From contig JAYKKI010000040.1 in the NCBI GenBank assembly GCA_039881145.1, positions 4,021,001 through 4,085,000 on the forward strand: a stretch of 64,000 bases of DNA, in the 5' to 3' direction. Source of the stretch: Druceiella hillmani (lineage: Eukaryota > Arthropoda > Insecta > Lepidoptera > Hepialidae). The translations under genes and the position numbers were made by a program. Every line of letters begins with the position of its first letter. The stretch's first letter is position 1. Under the pieces are notes generated by a model. That model was given only the letters and a program-made list of their open reading frames with translations, searched no databases and was not told the DNA's origin. This document shows positions 48,213 through 60,675 of the stretch, piece by piece.

Positions 48213-50528
48213 ATTTATATATTCTCTTTCTGTGAAAGATAATTTTCTCTTTCGTTTACAACATGCTAAAAAAATGAATCCTTACTTTTGTTACTTTTCT
48301 AAACAAAAAATTGAACACAAACTTCCCATGAGAGAAATAAACCAAATGGTGAAAGCCTTAATTTATTGCTTATTATAATATCGTAAGAACTCAACTACAG
48401 ACGCAGCATTGGATCTAAAGCATAATTAGCTGCTATGAAACTGGATATCTTATCGCCTGTAAAGCGAAACTTCACACTGCTCCGCCATCTACAGGTACGC
48501 ACCTGGGAGGAGGATACGAGATCTGTAACGATGTATTTTCAACGACAAAATCCGGCGTCAGTTTGGTGTCCCGAATCCGATCCATATCTGGGTTATGAAT
48601 TTATTTTTAAATAACTCTACCCCTGCGTCACATAGAGATTATAACAATGTCTTTTTTGACAACTGAATTAAAAATAATTTTTTGAACTGAATTAGCATGA
48701 AATTCTACCAATATCTGAAAAAAATTCACTCGCGAACTGTCAAAACATAATATCTCCATGGCAACAACAATAACCTAGTTACGCGCGATCTACTACATAA
48801 TCTACATACGCGCGATTTTATATATCCTTTCGGTATAAAGCTGCCAGTAATTTCGAGATCATTCGACGGAATTGTCATGAAATAGAATCTTCATATTTTT
48901 CAGCAGAATTTTTACTGGTAGCGGTCGCGGTATAAAAGTTACTTCCGTCAGTTCTAAATTTTCAATAATTCAAAATAATGATATTAGAATTGCTTACCAT
49001 CAGAAAGTGATAAGCGCTAATTGAAAAAGAAAACATTTTCCTCTAAAACTTACCGCCCATTCTCTAAGTTGAAAAGTCGAAATGTAAACTTTAAATTCTA
49101 CCCAATAAGTTCAAGTTTGTTTTAGATATTATTATAATAAAACATTAACAAAATTGTAACACTTATAAAATACCCGTTATTAAAAATCATTATCTTTATG
49201 TCTTCGTTAACTTATTTATTAACTTAATTACTATGCTAAAAATATTAAGAAGAAAATATGAATATCCTCTAAGAGTATATGGCACAAGTAAAGTTCAGCG
49301 CCTAGATAAGTTTAATTTTTTTTTATTAAATGTCACATAATTACGTTAATTACCATAAAAATAAGTTAATCATTTTATAGAGACATTAGGTAAAAAAATT
49401 ATACATTTATTACAAAATCAAATGTTTTCGGCTTTCCTAATTTTTCTAAAATTATTATCTGAATAAAAGCAAGATGATCATTACATCATTTTTGCACACC
49501 CTTCAATATGCTACACGCTTGTGAATCACTTCAAAATTTCTGCCAATCTAAAATAACATGGTTATAAGACGTAAATATTATTAAAGGTTTTTGTAAACAT
49601 TTTTTTTACTGCAAATCTGATAAAAAAATTTCCATTTTTTCCAAAACCACTAAAATAAATAATACAAAACGACAATAAAAACATTTCAAAGGTTCCAAAA
49701 TGTATGTTCCAAATTTTTGTATTTATTTTGTAAAACTTTGTACTAATTATAATAATTACTGAAACTTTAGCGCTTGTTACGTGGACGTTGTCTTAAACCT
49801 TATTGCAAATAAAAATAATCATTATAGTTAAATGTTTTTGTAAATGTTCCGTTTTTAAGCTACCAGTTCTGATACCAATGCCAATGCTCTAAGCGAATAG
49901 ATAAATAATATATCATCTTGAAACCCAAAGCAATTAAAACCTATTATTTTGCTTTTGTCCAACAGACAAGTCAATATCAGTTGCAAAATTGTGATTAACA
50001 ACTTGGGACTAAATACCAATTAGATGTTACCGGCAAGGAAATACATTTTTAATCAAATCCATATCAAAAGACAATTTCTTGAACGGAAGTGCCATCAAGC
50101 CGAATGACATTCTTACGGAAATAGGTATAGCGGGGAGCATTGTTTAATAAGAAAAATGCATAAAATATTATATAAGACATTATATCGTTTATTACACGCT
50201 TAAAAAGACACAAGTTCGTTAAAAAAGATTTCACACAACTGTGCAGATAACGAAATAACGAATATATAATGCAAATAACAAAACTTAATAACACTTAGAG
50301 AAATACACTTAAAATATATTTTAAAAAGCTTATAAATACTATTTCTATCACGAATATTTTCAATAAATAAATGTTTTTTTATTGTATGGATCACTAGCAA
50401 ATTTCAATTACAAAAAATATTATTTTAAAACACAGATGTAATATAAAACACATGTTGTATATTTACAAATACCTCAATAACTGTCATGAATATAGTATCA
50501 GTCACTACACGCATGTAAATATATGGTT
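48213..50528. other. Unassigned, strongly A+T-rich in its right part
   Basis: 48480-48980 has mixed composition (including atggcaacaacaataacc, see 43592). 49000-50500 is A+T-rich. I see no gene. Confidence 0.45.
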
Positions 50529-50672
50529 AGTGAGCAACTTCATCTTGCCGATTTTTGTTGCGTCATACGTGCGCATCGTGAGCAACCTCATACTGTAATA
50601 TTTTGTTAGATCGTTCGCGCACATCGTGATCAACTTGATCCTGTCGATTTTTGTAGCATCGTGCGTGCGCAT
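50529..50672. repeat. 48-bp tandem repeat, 3 copies
   Basis: Units start at 50529, 50577 and 50625, each ending in gcgcat/gcgcacat-type sequence. They are well diverged. A minus-strand frame reads a 16-residue repeat (DATKI...KLLTM) because 48 is divisible by three. Confidence 0.85.
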
Positions 50673-50801
50673 GCGCGCGTCGTAAAATTTCACTCTCCTC
50701 ATGTTTTCATAATGCGCCTAAAGAAGATTAACTTCAGAATATTCAATTTTCTTCGTAAAGTCTACAAATTTAGTATTTAGTGGTTAGGAATAAAATTCGA
50801 A
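50673..50801. other. Spacer
   Basis: Nothing recognisable. Confidence 0.4.
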
Positions 50802-51225
50802 TCACAAATTATACACACACTCTTGTGCGAACGAGATCAGGTGGTTGAGCAGTTGAATACCGCAACAAACTGGAGAGCTCCGGTGTAATTCGGTTCTTGA
50901 GCGTGGTACAGCAAGAAAATGATGATTGTGTGAGCACAGAAAATTCTCAGTTACAAAGGGTGAAAATTTACTAAGTAATTCGAGGAATCGAATTTTTCCT
51001 TTTAACAATTGAAAGAAAAATTTCTCAAGCTCAATGTCTCTTCTGAGTTGCAACGAATGGAAATCTAACATACACAGGAGCAAACCCTTAGGAAATAGAA
51101 AAGGAAAATTATCCTACTGTTTCTGGAGATATCGCAGGAACGTCTTTTGTACACGTTCAACCATCAAACAGCATTTGACTTCGTGTGGTGTCCTGATAAG
51201 CGAATTATCTAATAAGCGAATTGCT
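50802..51225 (-). pseudogene. Non-LTR retrotransposon ORF2 C-terminal fragment
   Basis: On the minus strand a single frame with one TAG reads VERVQKTFLRYLQKQ, a stop, MLDFHSLQLRRDIELEKFF, QLLKGKIRFLELLSKF, then VPRSRTELHRSSPVCCGIQL followed by LNHLISF. This is the standard end of Jockey/CR1-type ORF2 proteins: 'E-x-V-Q-K-x-F-L-R', then 'S-L-x-x-R-R', then 'R-T-E-L-(Y/H)' with 'N-x-L' close to the stop. It lacks everything upstream of the 'VQK' motif. Compared with the other LINE remnants here it is well preserved, so it may be a younger 5'-truncated insertion. A plus-strand frame over the same bases is its shadow. The upstream minus sequence to about 51290 shows no further clear motif. Confidence 0.75.
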
Positions 51226-51300
51226 GACATGCATCGAAAATCGTTTTGCTACGTCCGCCATATGCCCAAGAAACCAACGAATGGTTAGTAGTATTGAAAA

Positions 51301-51589
51301 ATCGGGACATTTGGCGTTCCGCGTAAAATTTATGTGGGACGAGCCATGACGACCCTAAAAATCGTCAGTCACGTGAATACTGTGGCATGTGGTAACAACA
51401 CTAACAACCAAACCTACGCCGGTTATTCTGTAGCTATTTCCGATCCAGCATACGAATGGACGAAAATTTATTGTTAATCACGTAGATCATTTATATCGAG
51501 GAATCAGAATTAACACAAACTTACCACCCTACAGTAAACACTATTCGCACTTTATTGACTATAAATCATCCCCCGAAATAAGCGAGGTG
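51301..51589. other. Unassigned stretch
   Basis: Mixed composition; no recognised feature. Confidence 0.4.
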
Positions 51590-51800
51590 CGGTCGTATTC
51601 GCCCTCACACCATACGACAGGGGCGGATGCGCACTCGGCGCGCAGTAGGCGTGCGCGCACCGGGACCCGGCAAACAATGCAGGATCGCGTGCCGCTATGC
51701 GGCGTCGACGCGTGGGAAATGTGGGCGTCGAAACGTCCCATAACAATGTTTGTCGATCGATAAGCGCGTCGTTCTGTTAATGTAACGGGAACAAACAGTG
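51590..51800. promoter_or_regulatory. CpG-rich islet J with Sox-like cores
   Basis: A G+C-rich block with two aacaatg words (caaacaatgc near 51672; cataacaatgtttg near 51739) and cgatcgataagcgcg (51754 on). Confidence 0.35.
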
Positions 51801-52394
51801 TCGCGACACATAAATGGTTAAATGCGAGGACAATCGCGACACTAAACAGCACCTGTGTTGCGCTGTAGGGGGTAAAGCGCTCGAACTATTGCCAAGAGGT
51901 AAACGGATCCAAAACCTATTTAGACTAGGAACATATTTCTATCATATTACTTCTAGTCACTACTAGAATACTATCTCAACCATGTTTCGGTATCGGCGTA
52001 AAAGTTACCACACGTACTTGTTCGTAGAGTGTGAACATATAATAGAGAAATAAAAAAGTATTAATCTATATTATTATACAATATTTATCACACAGTCTAG
52101 CTTGTTAGCGACGTATTAGTTCACTTTTAATAGTGGGTTTATTAAAAAAGTGAAATCTAATTATTCTAGATACTAGTATTTGATTAAAACATCAATCGAA
52201 ATTATTCCGGTTAACTTGCATCAACGATTTCAGAAGATATGAATATTTACGGGAACCTACTTTGTATGTATCCTCACACACACTTGACCAACTTTATTAT
52301 TTTTTTTTCTAAGGCCATTAGCGGTCGTTATATATTTTTTTAAGATTTCACCCCTCAAAATGAAAAAAAAACGAATATCTTATAGAAAAACTTG
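51801..52394. other. Unassigned stretch
   Basis: Nothing recognisable. Confidence 0.4.
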
Positions 52395-52570
52395 GTTGTT
52401 CGTCCGCCCGTCCGTCGGTCTGTCTGTCAAAGCCCTTTTTACTAGACACCGCTTGTGACATCAAATCGAAATTAATATCGTATACTGAGGCTTATAGTTT
52501 TACATGCTGTAAAAAATTCACGGTTCACGTAACAAAAAAATACGACCCTTTAAAGCGTTTTTTTTTAAAT
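52395..52570. repeat. Dispersed repeat fragment with (gtccg/gtctg)n head
   Basis: gtccgcccgtccgtcggtct, then gtctgtcaaagcccttttta. This kind of string recurs at 32612 and 32815 here and is common in lepidopteran repeats. Confidence 0.5.
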
Positions 52571-52703
52571 TCATGCAATAGTCTAACTCGCTGATAATTA
52601 AAACAATCCGGTGCGATCGACCTACAATTTTGAAAGTCAACATAATGGTAGGTCTTATAGTACAAGTAAAAAAGAAATTCCAAAAATCAAAGATTTCTAA
52701 TTT

Positions 52704-53490
52704 TATGTGGAATTATATATTTTTATAGTTTATTTTTACGCCTGTGCAATTTGTAGTAGGAAATATAAGGTTGTGACAAATTAATGTTTGTAAACACTTT
52801 CGCACAATTATGTGGAATTATATACCTTTTTTATTATATATTTTATAGTTTATGTGGAATTATATATTTTGAAAGTTTATTTTTACGCTTGTGAAATATG
52901 TAGTAGGAAATATACTCAGGTTGAGACAAATTAATATTTGTAAACAGTTTAGCGTAATTATGTGGAATTATATATTTTTATAGTTTATATTTAAGCCTGT
53001 GAAAGTAGTAGGAAATACATTCAAGTGGAGATAAATTAATATTTGTAAACAGTTTAGCGTAATTATGTGGAATTATATATTTGTATAGTTTATTTTTACG
53101 CCTGTGAAAGTAGTAGGAAATATATTCAGGTTGTGATAAATTAATATTTGTAAACAGTTTAGCGTAATTATGTGGAATTATATATTTTTATAGTTTATTT
53201 TTAAACCTGTGAAATATGTAATAGGAAATATATTCAGGTTGTGATAAATTAATATTTGTAAACAGTTTAGCGTAATTATGTGGAACTATATATTTTTATA
53301 GTTTATTTTTACGCCTGTCAAAGTAGTAGGCAATATATTCAGGTTGTGATAAATTAATATTTGGAAACAGTTTAGCGTAATTATGTGGAATTATATATTT
53401 TTATAGTTTATTTTTACGCCTGTGAAATATCTAGTCGGAAATATATTAAGGTTGTGATAAATTAATATTTGTAAACAATTTAGCACAATT
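52704..53490. repeat. 105/108-bp tandem repeat, about 7.5 copies
   Basis: tatgtggaattatatatttt starts at 52704, 52809, 52851 (a partial unit), 52959, 53064, 53169, 53277 and 53382. Spacings are 105 or 108 apart from the 42-bp partial. Each full unit also has acgcctgtgaaa and gataaattaatatttgtaaa blocks. Confidence 0.95.
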
Positions 53491-53925
53491 ACGTTAATTT
53501 ACGTCAAATATGCAATTAAATACATTTATTTCTAGAAATATTCCTGCACGGAACCAATTAATTTCTTTACCCTTACTATATTATATGTATTTTTGAGGCG
53601 ACGTCTCTAATTTTCGATGATTTTATTTCGATCTATGATACAGGAACAAAACCCTTGATTATCAAATGTTTTTATGAAATTCCTTAGAGCGCCATATATG
53701 GTGCAATAGCATAAACCTTGATCATCAAATCCTGATTCGATTAATTTCTATAGAGCGCAAATTATAATTTGCTTTTATATAATTATCTATTACCTTTAGA
53801 TAATTACATATAATTATCTTTAGATAATTATCTATTGATAATTATCAATACCTTTGATTAGAGTTATATGTTCATACCTTACTTAATGTTTTTTAAACTT
53901 TAAAAAAAATCGAAAAATCCACTTA
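53491..53925. other. Unassigned; simple tta/ataatt-rich patch at 53770-53860
   Basis: taattatct words recur near 53778-53850. No gene is recognised. Confidence 0.45.
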
Positions 53926-54662
53926 GGCGATAAAGACACGGACTTAGATACATACATATATGCATACATAAACCCGAAAAATATCACCTTACTTTTTAGT
54001 CTCCACTGTCAGGTAGACATAATTAGATATTGGTTTTTTTTCAATAAGCAATACGATTTTTTATCTTTTTATAGTAAAAGGATATAGAATACATAATATT
54101 TCCATGTGTTTGAAATACTGTTCCGGTACAGGTTTCCTAATCTGCATTTCATCTAAACAACCAGTTAGGTGATAAGGACATGGACTTAGATACATACATA
54201 TATGCATACATAATCCCGAAAAATGTCACCTCACTTCTTACTGTCCACTGTCAGGTAGACATACTATACTTAGATATTGAGTGGGTCTATTCCAATAAGC
54301 AATTAAATTTTTTATCATTTTATAGTAACAAGATATACAATACATAATATTTCTATGTGTTCGAAATACTGTTCCGGTACTCGGTTTCCTAATCTGCATT
54401 TCATCTAAACAACCAGTTAGGCGATAAGGACATGGACTTAGATACATACATATATACATAACCCCGAAAAATGTCACCTCACTTTTTACTGTCCACTGTC
54501 AAGTAGACATACTATACTTAGATATTGATTGGGTCTTTTTCAATAAGCAATAAATTGTTTTATCATTTTATAGTAACAGGATATACAATACATAATATTT
54601 CTATGTTTTCGAAATACTGTTCCGGTACTCGGTTTCCTAATCTGCATTTCATATAACTAGCC
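53926..54662. repeat. 242-252-bp tandem repeat, 3 copies
   Basis: Units start at 53926, 54168 and 54420 with ggcgataaggacatggactt. They contain ccactgtcaggtagacat and tactgttccggtac. Copies 2 and 3 are closest. A minus-strand frame across copy 2 is incidental. Confidence 0.95.
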
Positions 54663-55038
54663 AAAATATAATACTCGACTGTGAAAATTGTTTCGCCACC
54701 GGTTCAATAGTTCCCAAGTTCTTTATAACAGATAAAGGTACTTATGTACACGAATGCAGACGTTGGCGATTATAGATGTGGAGATAGGATAGTTCGCACC
54801 ACGTGTCGCTTATCGTTCATTCGTTTCACGTCGCGACGGGAGGACCCTATTAATTTCACTTTATCGCCTGACTGTCCGTCCGCAGCAGGAAAAAATGTCA
54901 TAAACCATAGAAGTTAGATATGCGAAATTTTAACTAGAATAGAAACTCGGAGAAATATCGGCGTAAACATTTATACAAAATTATTATTTTTCTATGACTT
55001 TCTATTTCTAGCGAAATAAAGTGCATTTATTTAAAAAC
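54663..55038. other. Unassigned; small CpG-richer patch at 54790-54890
   Basis: accacgtgtcg and ttcacgtcgcgacggg near 54800-54840 might be a minor islet. Nothing else is recognisable. Confidence 0.4.
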
Positions 55039-55302
55039 ATATTCTTATAATAAAACTGTTAAAATTTATATGTACTAATTGATACAATAAAAGATGCACT
55101 CTTTAAAAGAAAAACGTATTTTCTTTATATTTTCAAAGCAGATAAATAAATTTTCAAGTCTAAACATTCTTATAATAAACCAGAAGTCAGTTACACTCTG
55201 TTAAAATTTATATGTACCAATTGATACAATAAAAGATGCACCCGTGAAAACAAAAACGTATTTTCTTTATATTTTCAAAGCCGATAAATAAATTTTCAAG
55301 TC
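55039..55302. repeat. Tandem duplication (~125 bp plus a 14-bp insertion)
   Basis: attcttataataaa, then tgttaaaatttatatgta, then gatacaataaaagatgcac, then cgtattttctttatattttc occurs twice. The second copy has ccagaagtcagtta inserted after its start. Confidence 0.9.
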
Positions 55303-56319
55303 TGCTATCGTCTACTTTGTGCTGTACGAAATACAATCTATGGTATTAAAATTAGTCGATATAGTCCATCTCCAGCCATTTTTTGTTTTAAATTGGTCAT
55401 AATTTTAACAGATACACAAATAAATAAAAACTTAAACTGTGGCAAAATAATGAACATACATACAATTTGTAAGAGTATTTGCGTAAAAAATGAAAGCATA
55501 TGAAAGATCACATTTTTATGTGGAATATGATTTTGGAATTAAAAATAAAAACAAACAAACGCAACAATGAGATAACAAGATGCGAAAGATAGCTAACATA
55601 ATTAAAGTGGCACCGTACAGACGACTTACTTAATGCAAAAAGAGCACAAACAACCCGTTCCAACGCATTTAATGCACCATCTTCCATTCAATGCACATGC
55701 TTCCATTAGTTTATTTTAAGTTTAATTAACGACATCAATTTCCAAAGTCAGAGTCTGTTACAGAGTAAAAATCAGTTAAAATAATTTATTAAAAAAAATC
55801 AACATGCGATTCTCAAGCAACAATTAAAAAGAATAATAATGTCCTAATATAATATTTACAATACAAACTTTCAAACATAATATCACCACAGCAACGACAA
55901 CAACACTAGGGCCTTCTTTCTGTTACACGCCAGCTTCTTCTTAAATAAATGCGTTAAAAATTGAGAACCTTTTTATAAATTTTAAAATGTATCTAAAACT
56001 GCATATTTATACACCCTCTTTACACTGAACTAGTAAATAAGGGACTAATTACAATTGATTTGGTCACATTTACCGTATCAGTATATTCAGCTAAGAAAAC
56101 TTCCTAGCGCGCGCCATCAGCTGTGGTAGCGAAGAGTAGATTCGCACGGTATGAGCTGCAATGCTGTCTTATGTTATAATTTACTTACAGATATTGAAGA
56201 GTATAATTATTGCTGTACGATACCATTCCCGCCCCCCTCTCCTTATTTGTTCGGTGCCTGAAAGTATGTTGAGTATGTTATGAATTTATTCCTATCAGTG
56301 TCCCTAAAAAGACTCTGTG
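55303..56319. other. Unassigned stretch
   Basis: Mostly A+T-rich. 56105-56160 is somewhat G+C-rich. No gene is recognised. Confidence 0.45.
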
Positions 56320-56560
56320 CTTACGAAGAATACTTATGGCGAAATATGCATAGTACACAACAGGCGTGCCCCAAAAGACAGCCCCGCCCGCTGTCGCTTA
56401 ATATGCGCGCGGCACCGACGGCCATTCCAGTTAACTTAATTCTTTTTCGCGTTCCAGATCCGCGTCGCCCAGAGACAATGAAGGAGGGTGAGAGAGAGGG
56501 CAGGACGATCGCCAGAACTTATCGCTTCGGCTGGAATGCAATCGGCTTTAGTGAAATACG
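56320..56560. promoter_or_regulatory. G+C-rich islet K
   Basis: Moderately CpG-rich. cgcgttccag before atccgcg (near 56450) looks like a splice acceptor but no conserved frame follows it. Confidence 0.25.
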
Positions 56561-56721
56561 TTGACTTTTAAAATAGTTCACGGAAGGGAATAGTATTATC
56601 GAGAACTGATAATCTATGCCGTTTTCTCGACACGAAGAGCAATCTTGGAAAATTCCTAGCTATCTTCGAAGAATTATGTAGCCAAATGGGAAATGTTGAA
56701 CTTTTAATTTTTCCATGTCCC

Positions 56722-57440
56722 TCGGTCATATCGTGTCATAATTTTTCATAGTTCTATCAGATCTCAGCATCTTTCTGTCATATCACATCATAGATTTTCG
56801 TATTTTCGTTATATCGTATTATACTTCTTCCGTCCGTATGTCTATCGCATCATAGCTACTTATAGTTCTATCATATCGCATCTTACTTCTTCCGCCCGTA
56901 TGTCATATCGTATCATAGCTCTTCATAGATCTGTCATATAGCATAGTAGCTCTGCATAATGTCATATCGTATTATATTTCTGTAGTCAATATATCATAAA
57001 GCATCATAGCAGCAATTAAAGTTCTATCATATCGCATAATACTTCTTTTGCCCGTATGTCATGTCACATCACACCTCTTCCGCCTGTTTGTCATATCGTA
57101 TCACAGCTCTTCATAGTTCTGTGTTATCATATCGCAGCTCCGCATATTTTGCTCCTATGGCATTATCCTTCTTCCTTCCCTATTTCATATTGCAACATAA
57201 CTCGTCATAGTTCTAGAATATTGCATCATACATTTCCGTCCGTATGTCATATCGCATCCTAACGTTTCAAAGTTCTATTACAAAGCATCATATATCTTTC
57301 ATCCGTATGTTATATTGCAATATACTTCTTCTGCAAGCATGTTACATTGCATTATGGCTCTTCATAGTTTTGTCATATCGCATTATACTTCTTCCGCCCG
57401 TAGGTCATATCGCATAATGGCTCTTTTAACTTAACAAACA
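56722..57440. repeat. Degenerate repeat array built from 'catatcgcatcata' words
   Basis: About 20 variants of tcatatcgcatcata alternate with cttcatagttct and cttcttccgcccgtatg spacers, giving an irregular ~65-bp higher-order pattern. It is much more diverged than the other arrays. Confidence 0.85.
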
Positions 57441-57798
57441 ATTGTCATATATTTTACAGAAAGACTCGGTTGAATTACATGGATATATAGTACAAAGAAA
57501 CGCAATTTTTTGGGTTACTTACCACCATTAAACATAAACCGAAATTAGAGATTATTCTTTCCGGAAAATCAGGATACGACATGAAACAACTCTACTCAAC
57601 GCAAAATAAAAAGATTTCGGATAACTTGTATTAATAAATTAAATACATATAGGTAACCCAGTTATTTTTCTTACGTCTATGCAATAGATAAAATAATAAA
57701 TATTTATATAACTAAAAATAATATATCAATTTATAAATAGTTTGATTGCGACACTATGTAAAATTAAATGCTTGAACTTCATTAAAATACCTAAAACA
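57441..57798. other. Unassigned stretch
   Basis: Nothing recognisable. Confidence 0.4.
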
Positions 57799-58014
57799 CC
57801 CTCTACATTACTCGTGAAGTTACCTCGACGAAGTGCTCGTCGAAGTTGATCGCAGTCCGAAGTACGTGATTACATACTCGTGTAACCTGGCCAGGAGCTC
57901 AGTCGCTCAGTCGGAAGTCTAGGCGAGGTGAGGATGCACAAAGCGAATCGAAGTACCTCTCTACTCTATTCTCTTCGCCTAACTTCGATCAACTTCGCGA
58001 GTAGTGTAGTGCGG
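57799..58014. mobile_element. 216-bp element with terminal inverted repeats
   Basis: The left end ccctctacattactcgtgaa and, on the other strand, the right end cccgcactacactactcgcg with aagttgatcgaagtt form an imperfect ~45-bp inverted repeat. The interior is cgaagt-rich. It has no coding capacity. It appears inserted next to, or inside, a dispersed-repeat head (58015 on). A target duplication is not clear. Confidence 0.65.
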
Positions 58015-58070
58015 GTTTAAATATGTACGGAATCGTTGTATCGCGAGTTCTATATATACTCATCGGGTTT
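58015..58070 (-). repeat. Dispersed-repeat head, minus orientation
   Basis: On the minus strand it reads aacccgatgagta, then gaactcgcgatacaacga, then ttccgtacatattta, matching 21516-21592. Confidence 0.55.
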
Positions 58071-58254
58071 ATTTATTATTGACTCGAACTGCTTTTCTAT
58101 ATGTCACATAAACTTTAAATTCTAACCATCTCAGCAGCAAATCCAAAAAATTGTCTGTTGACTTTAAATTTGGAAAATGTATTCCTTTTCTATCCAAACA
58201 ACAAAACTTTAGTATCGACTAGATTGTGACAATAGAAACAAATTGATAAATATC

Positions 58255-58460
58255 ATAAAGATTTGCCTCAAAATTCCGTTTCGTAACATGCAGTCTTTCC
58301 TTTTTTCTTAATTTTCCCCCAAATAAATAAATTCGGTATTTGATGACAAGTACTCGTTTTATAAAGATTTGCCTCAAAATTTCCTTTCGTAATATCCAAT
58401 TTTTCTTTTTTTCTTTAATTTTCCCTCAATAAATGAAGTCGGTATTTGAATTTTCATTTT
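58255..58460. repeat. 106-bp tandem duplication
   Basis: ataaagatttgcctcaaaat starts both copies (58255 and 58361), which run to cggtatttga. Confidence 0.9.
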
Positions 58461-59029
<569 letters not shown>

Positions 59030-59282
59030 GTGTAACTGCTCGTTAGTAAAGTAATCACTCAGGTTAATTCTTTTACGAGTCCATTTCTTAAAACCTTTCC
59101 TCATTTACCCAGCGAGCAAGAGGATTCTGTGCGATAATTTCTGAGAGTAATAATGCGATTAAATGCCAACTTTAAAACTTTTCATTGATATTTTCTCTTG
59201 TGTTATATCGCATTTCGTTTCAAATGTATATTATAAAAAAAAACGTTTTTATAATATACTTTCGAAAAGAAAATGGAAAGGA

Positions 59283-59745
59283 AAACTGTTAAGTACAAGT
59301 CGAACTTGCGCTGCGAGGGTTATGTTCACATTCAGGGACGTGTAGAAGTTTAAACGTTTAAGGAAGATATCATTTCTATTAAACTATTTATAATTACAGA
59401 AATTATTTTTCACCCTGTCAATATATTGCCTGGTGTATCTTTCACAGGCGTAGTTCATGGTGATGTGTGGTTCACAAGTGGACAGACTGCGAAATGCTTT
59501 GGCGACTCATATTTTGGGAAGAAAACCCCATACCGGAAAATATCAAAAAGAAAATTTCCAAATTCTTTGTATTTAAAAAAAAAGTTTAAAATATATATTT
59601 ATGCGTTCACATGATTCAACTACGTCTTCCTGAAAAAATCATTACAATCGGTGAGAAACTTGAAAGAGGTGGGACCCTGTTACATACGGAAAACAGACGA
59701 ACATGGCGAAATTTTAAGGGTCCGTTTTTACCTTTCCTCTGCACA
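59283..59745 (+). repeat. Dispersed lepidopteran-type repeat, near full length
   Basis: The head aactgttaagtacaagtcga, then cttgcgctgcgagggtt. The middle has cacaggcgtagttcatggtg and actgcgaaatgctttggcga. The tail aacagacgaacatggcgaaa ends in aagggtccgtttttacc. Head-to-tail order and length (~460 bp) match the family as I know it. It carries no coding frame. Other copies are at 61183 (nearly full), 29320, 1075, 19810, 21516, 58015 (minus) and 295 (minus). Confidence 0.65.
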
Positions 59746-60443
59746 TCTTTAAGAAATCGGCTAAATGCGTCTCAAAACTAACATCAAATAGGATTCGGTA
59801 GCTGTGATATGTTGAAAATTCTGATCAAATACTAGTACTTAGAATTTTAACACATTTCTTAGCACATCGGTGCGGGAGACAGAATACACATCGATTTAGA
59901 GCACAATATTTAAAAATATGGTGTATAAAAATTAAAAATGGTAAATGTATCCTCAATTATATCAGTTTTTTTAATATTATAGATGTTATCTAATTAAAGC
60001 AAGATGATTATTGAAGTAATGAATTCACTCTTTATAACTGTACCAAAAAATGTTCATAGGATAATGATAGTAAAGCCTCGAGGACAACTAAATTAAGTAT
60101 CTTGCATATAATTTAAGTTCTCATAACATAGCTTACTTGACTTATGTCCAATTTTTTGAAAAAAAGGTCTAAGAGCAGCAAATTTGACAGTCTCCAATAT
60201 TTTATTTTTTGAACAATTCTCTCAAAGAGCCCTTTTTTACGGTACCCCAAACTCCTGGATAAATTTTTGTTTCAAACCCCATAGACTGTATGGGCGAATT
60301 TGAAACGAAATTATATATATGCTAAGTATAATTTTTACTTTGGAGAAGTTTGTATGTGTAATGGTAAAACAAAATTTAAAAAAGTTTTCCATATTAACAA
60401 CAAGCAGACCGTAAGAAAATGGTAATCGTAATGGTAAAATCAT
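59746..60443. other. Unassigned stretch
   Basis: Nothing recognisable. Confidence 0.4.
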
Positions 60444-60675
60444 GTCGTCGCCGTGGTCGATCAATACAACACATTGGTCACAATGTTTACGGTTTTGACG
60501 GCGCGGCGCATTGAGGGTACGCGGGCTCGATTCCCGAACTCACGTCTAGCGAGGCTGGAATAGTATTCTGGTTGGCTATAAGAGATTGCTTTTTTAGCAA
60601 TAAACGCGCCATAGTATTATACAGTTAATACTATGGCGCGTTTATTGCTCAAAAATACATAAATAAATAAATTAC
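60444..60675 (+). mobile_element. tRNA-derived SINE, copy 3, with a perfect palindrome in its tail
   Basis: The head gtcgtcgccgtgg, T-arm-like cgggctcgattcccg (a B box with one change), then ctagcgaggctggaatagta, ggttggctataagagattgc and a tail acataaataaataa. At 60596-60649 the body carries a perfect 24-bp inverted repeat (loop tacagt) that the other two copies lack. Its left arm corresponds to the normal SINE body (agcaaaattctgccatatgt in copy 2), and the right arm is the extra, inverted copy. Confidence 0.75.

Noticed and set aside
48082..48378. Thr/His-rich frame
   Set aside because: Its first half is a translated CA/CG microsatellite.
51034..51288. 84-codon plus-strand frame
   Set aside because: It lies opposite the LINE ORF2 terminus on the minus strand, whose motifs are recognisable.
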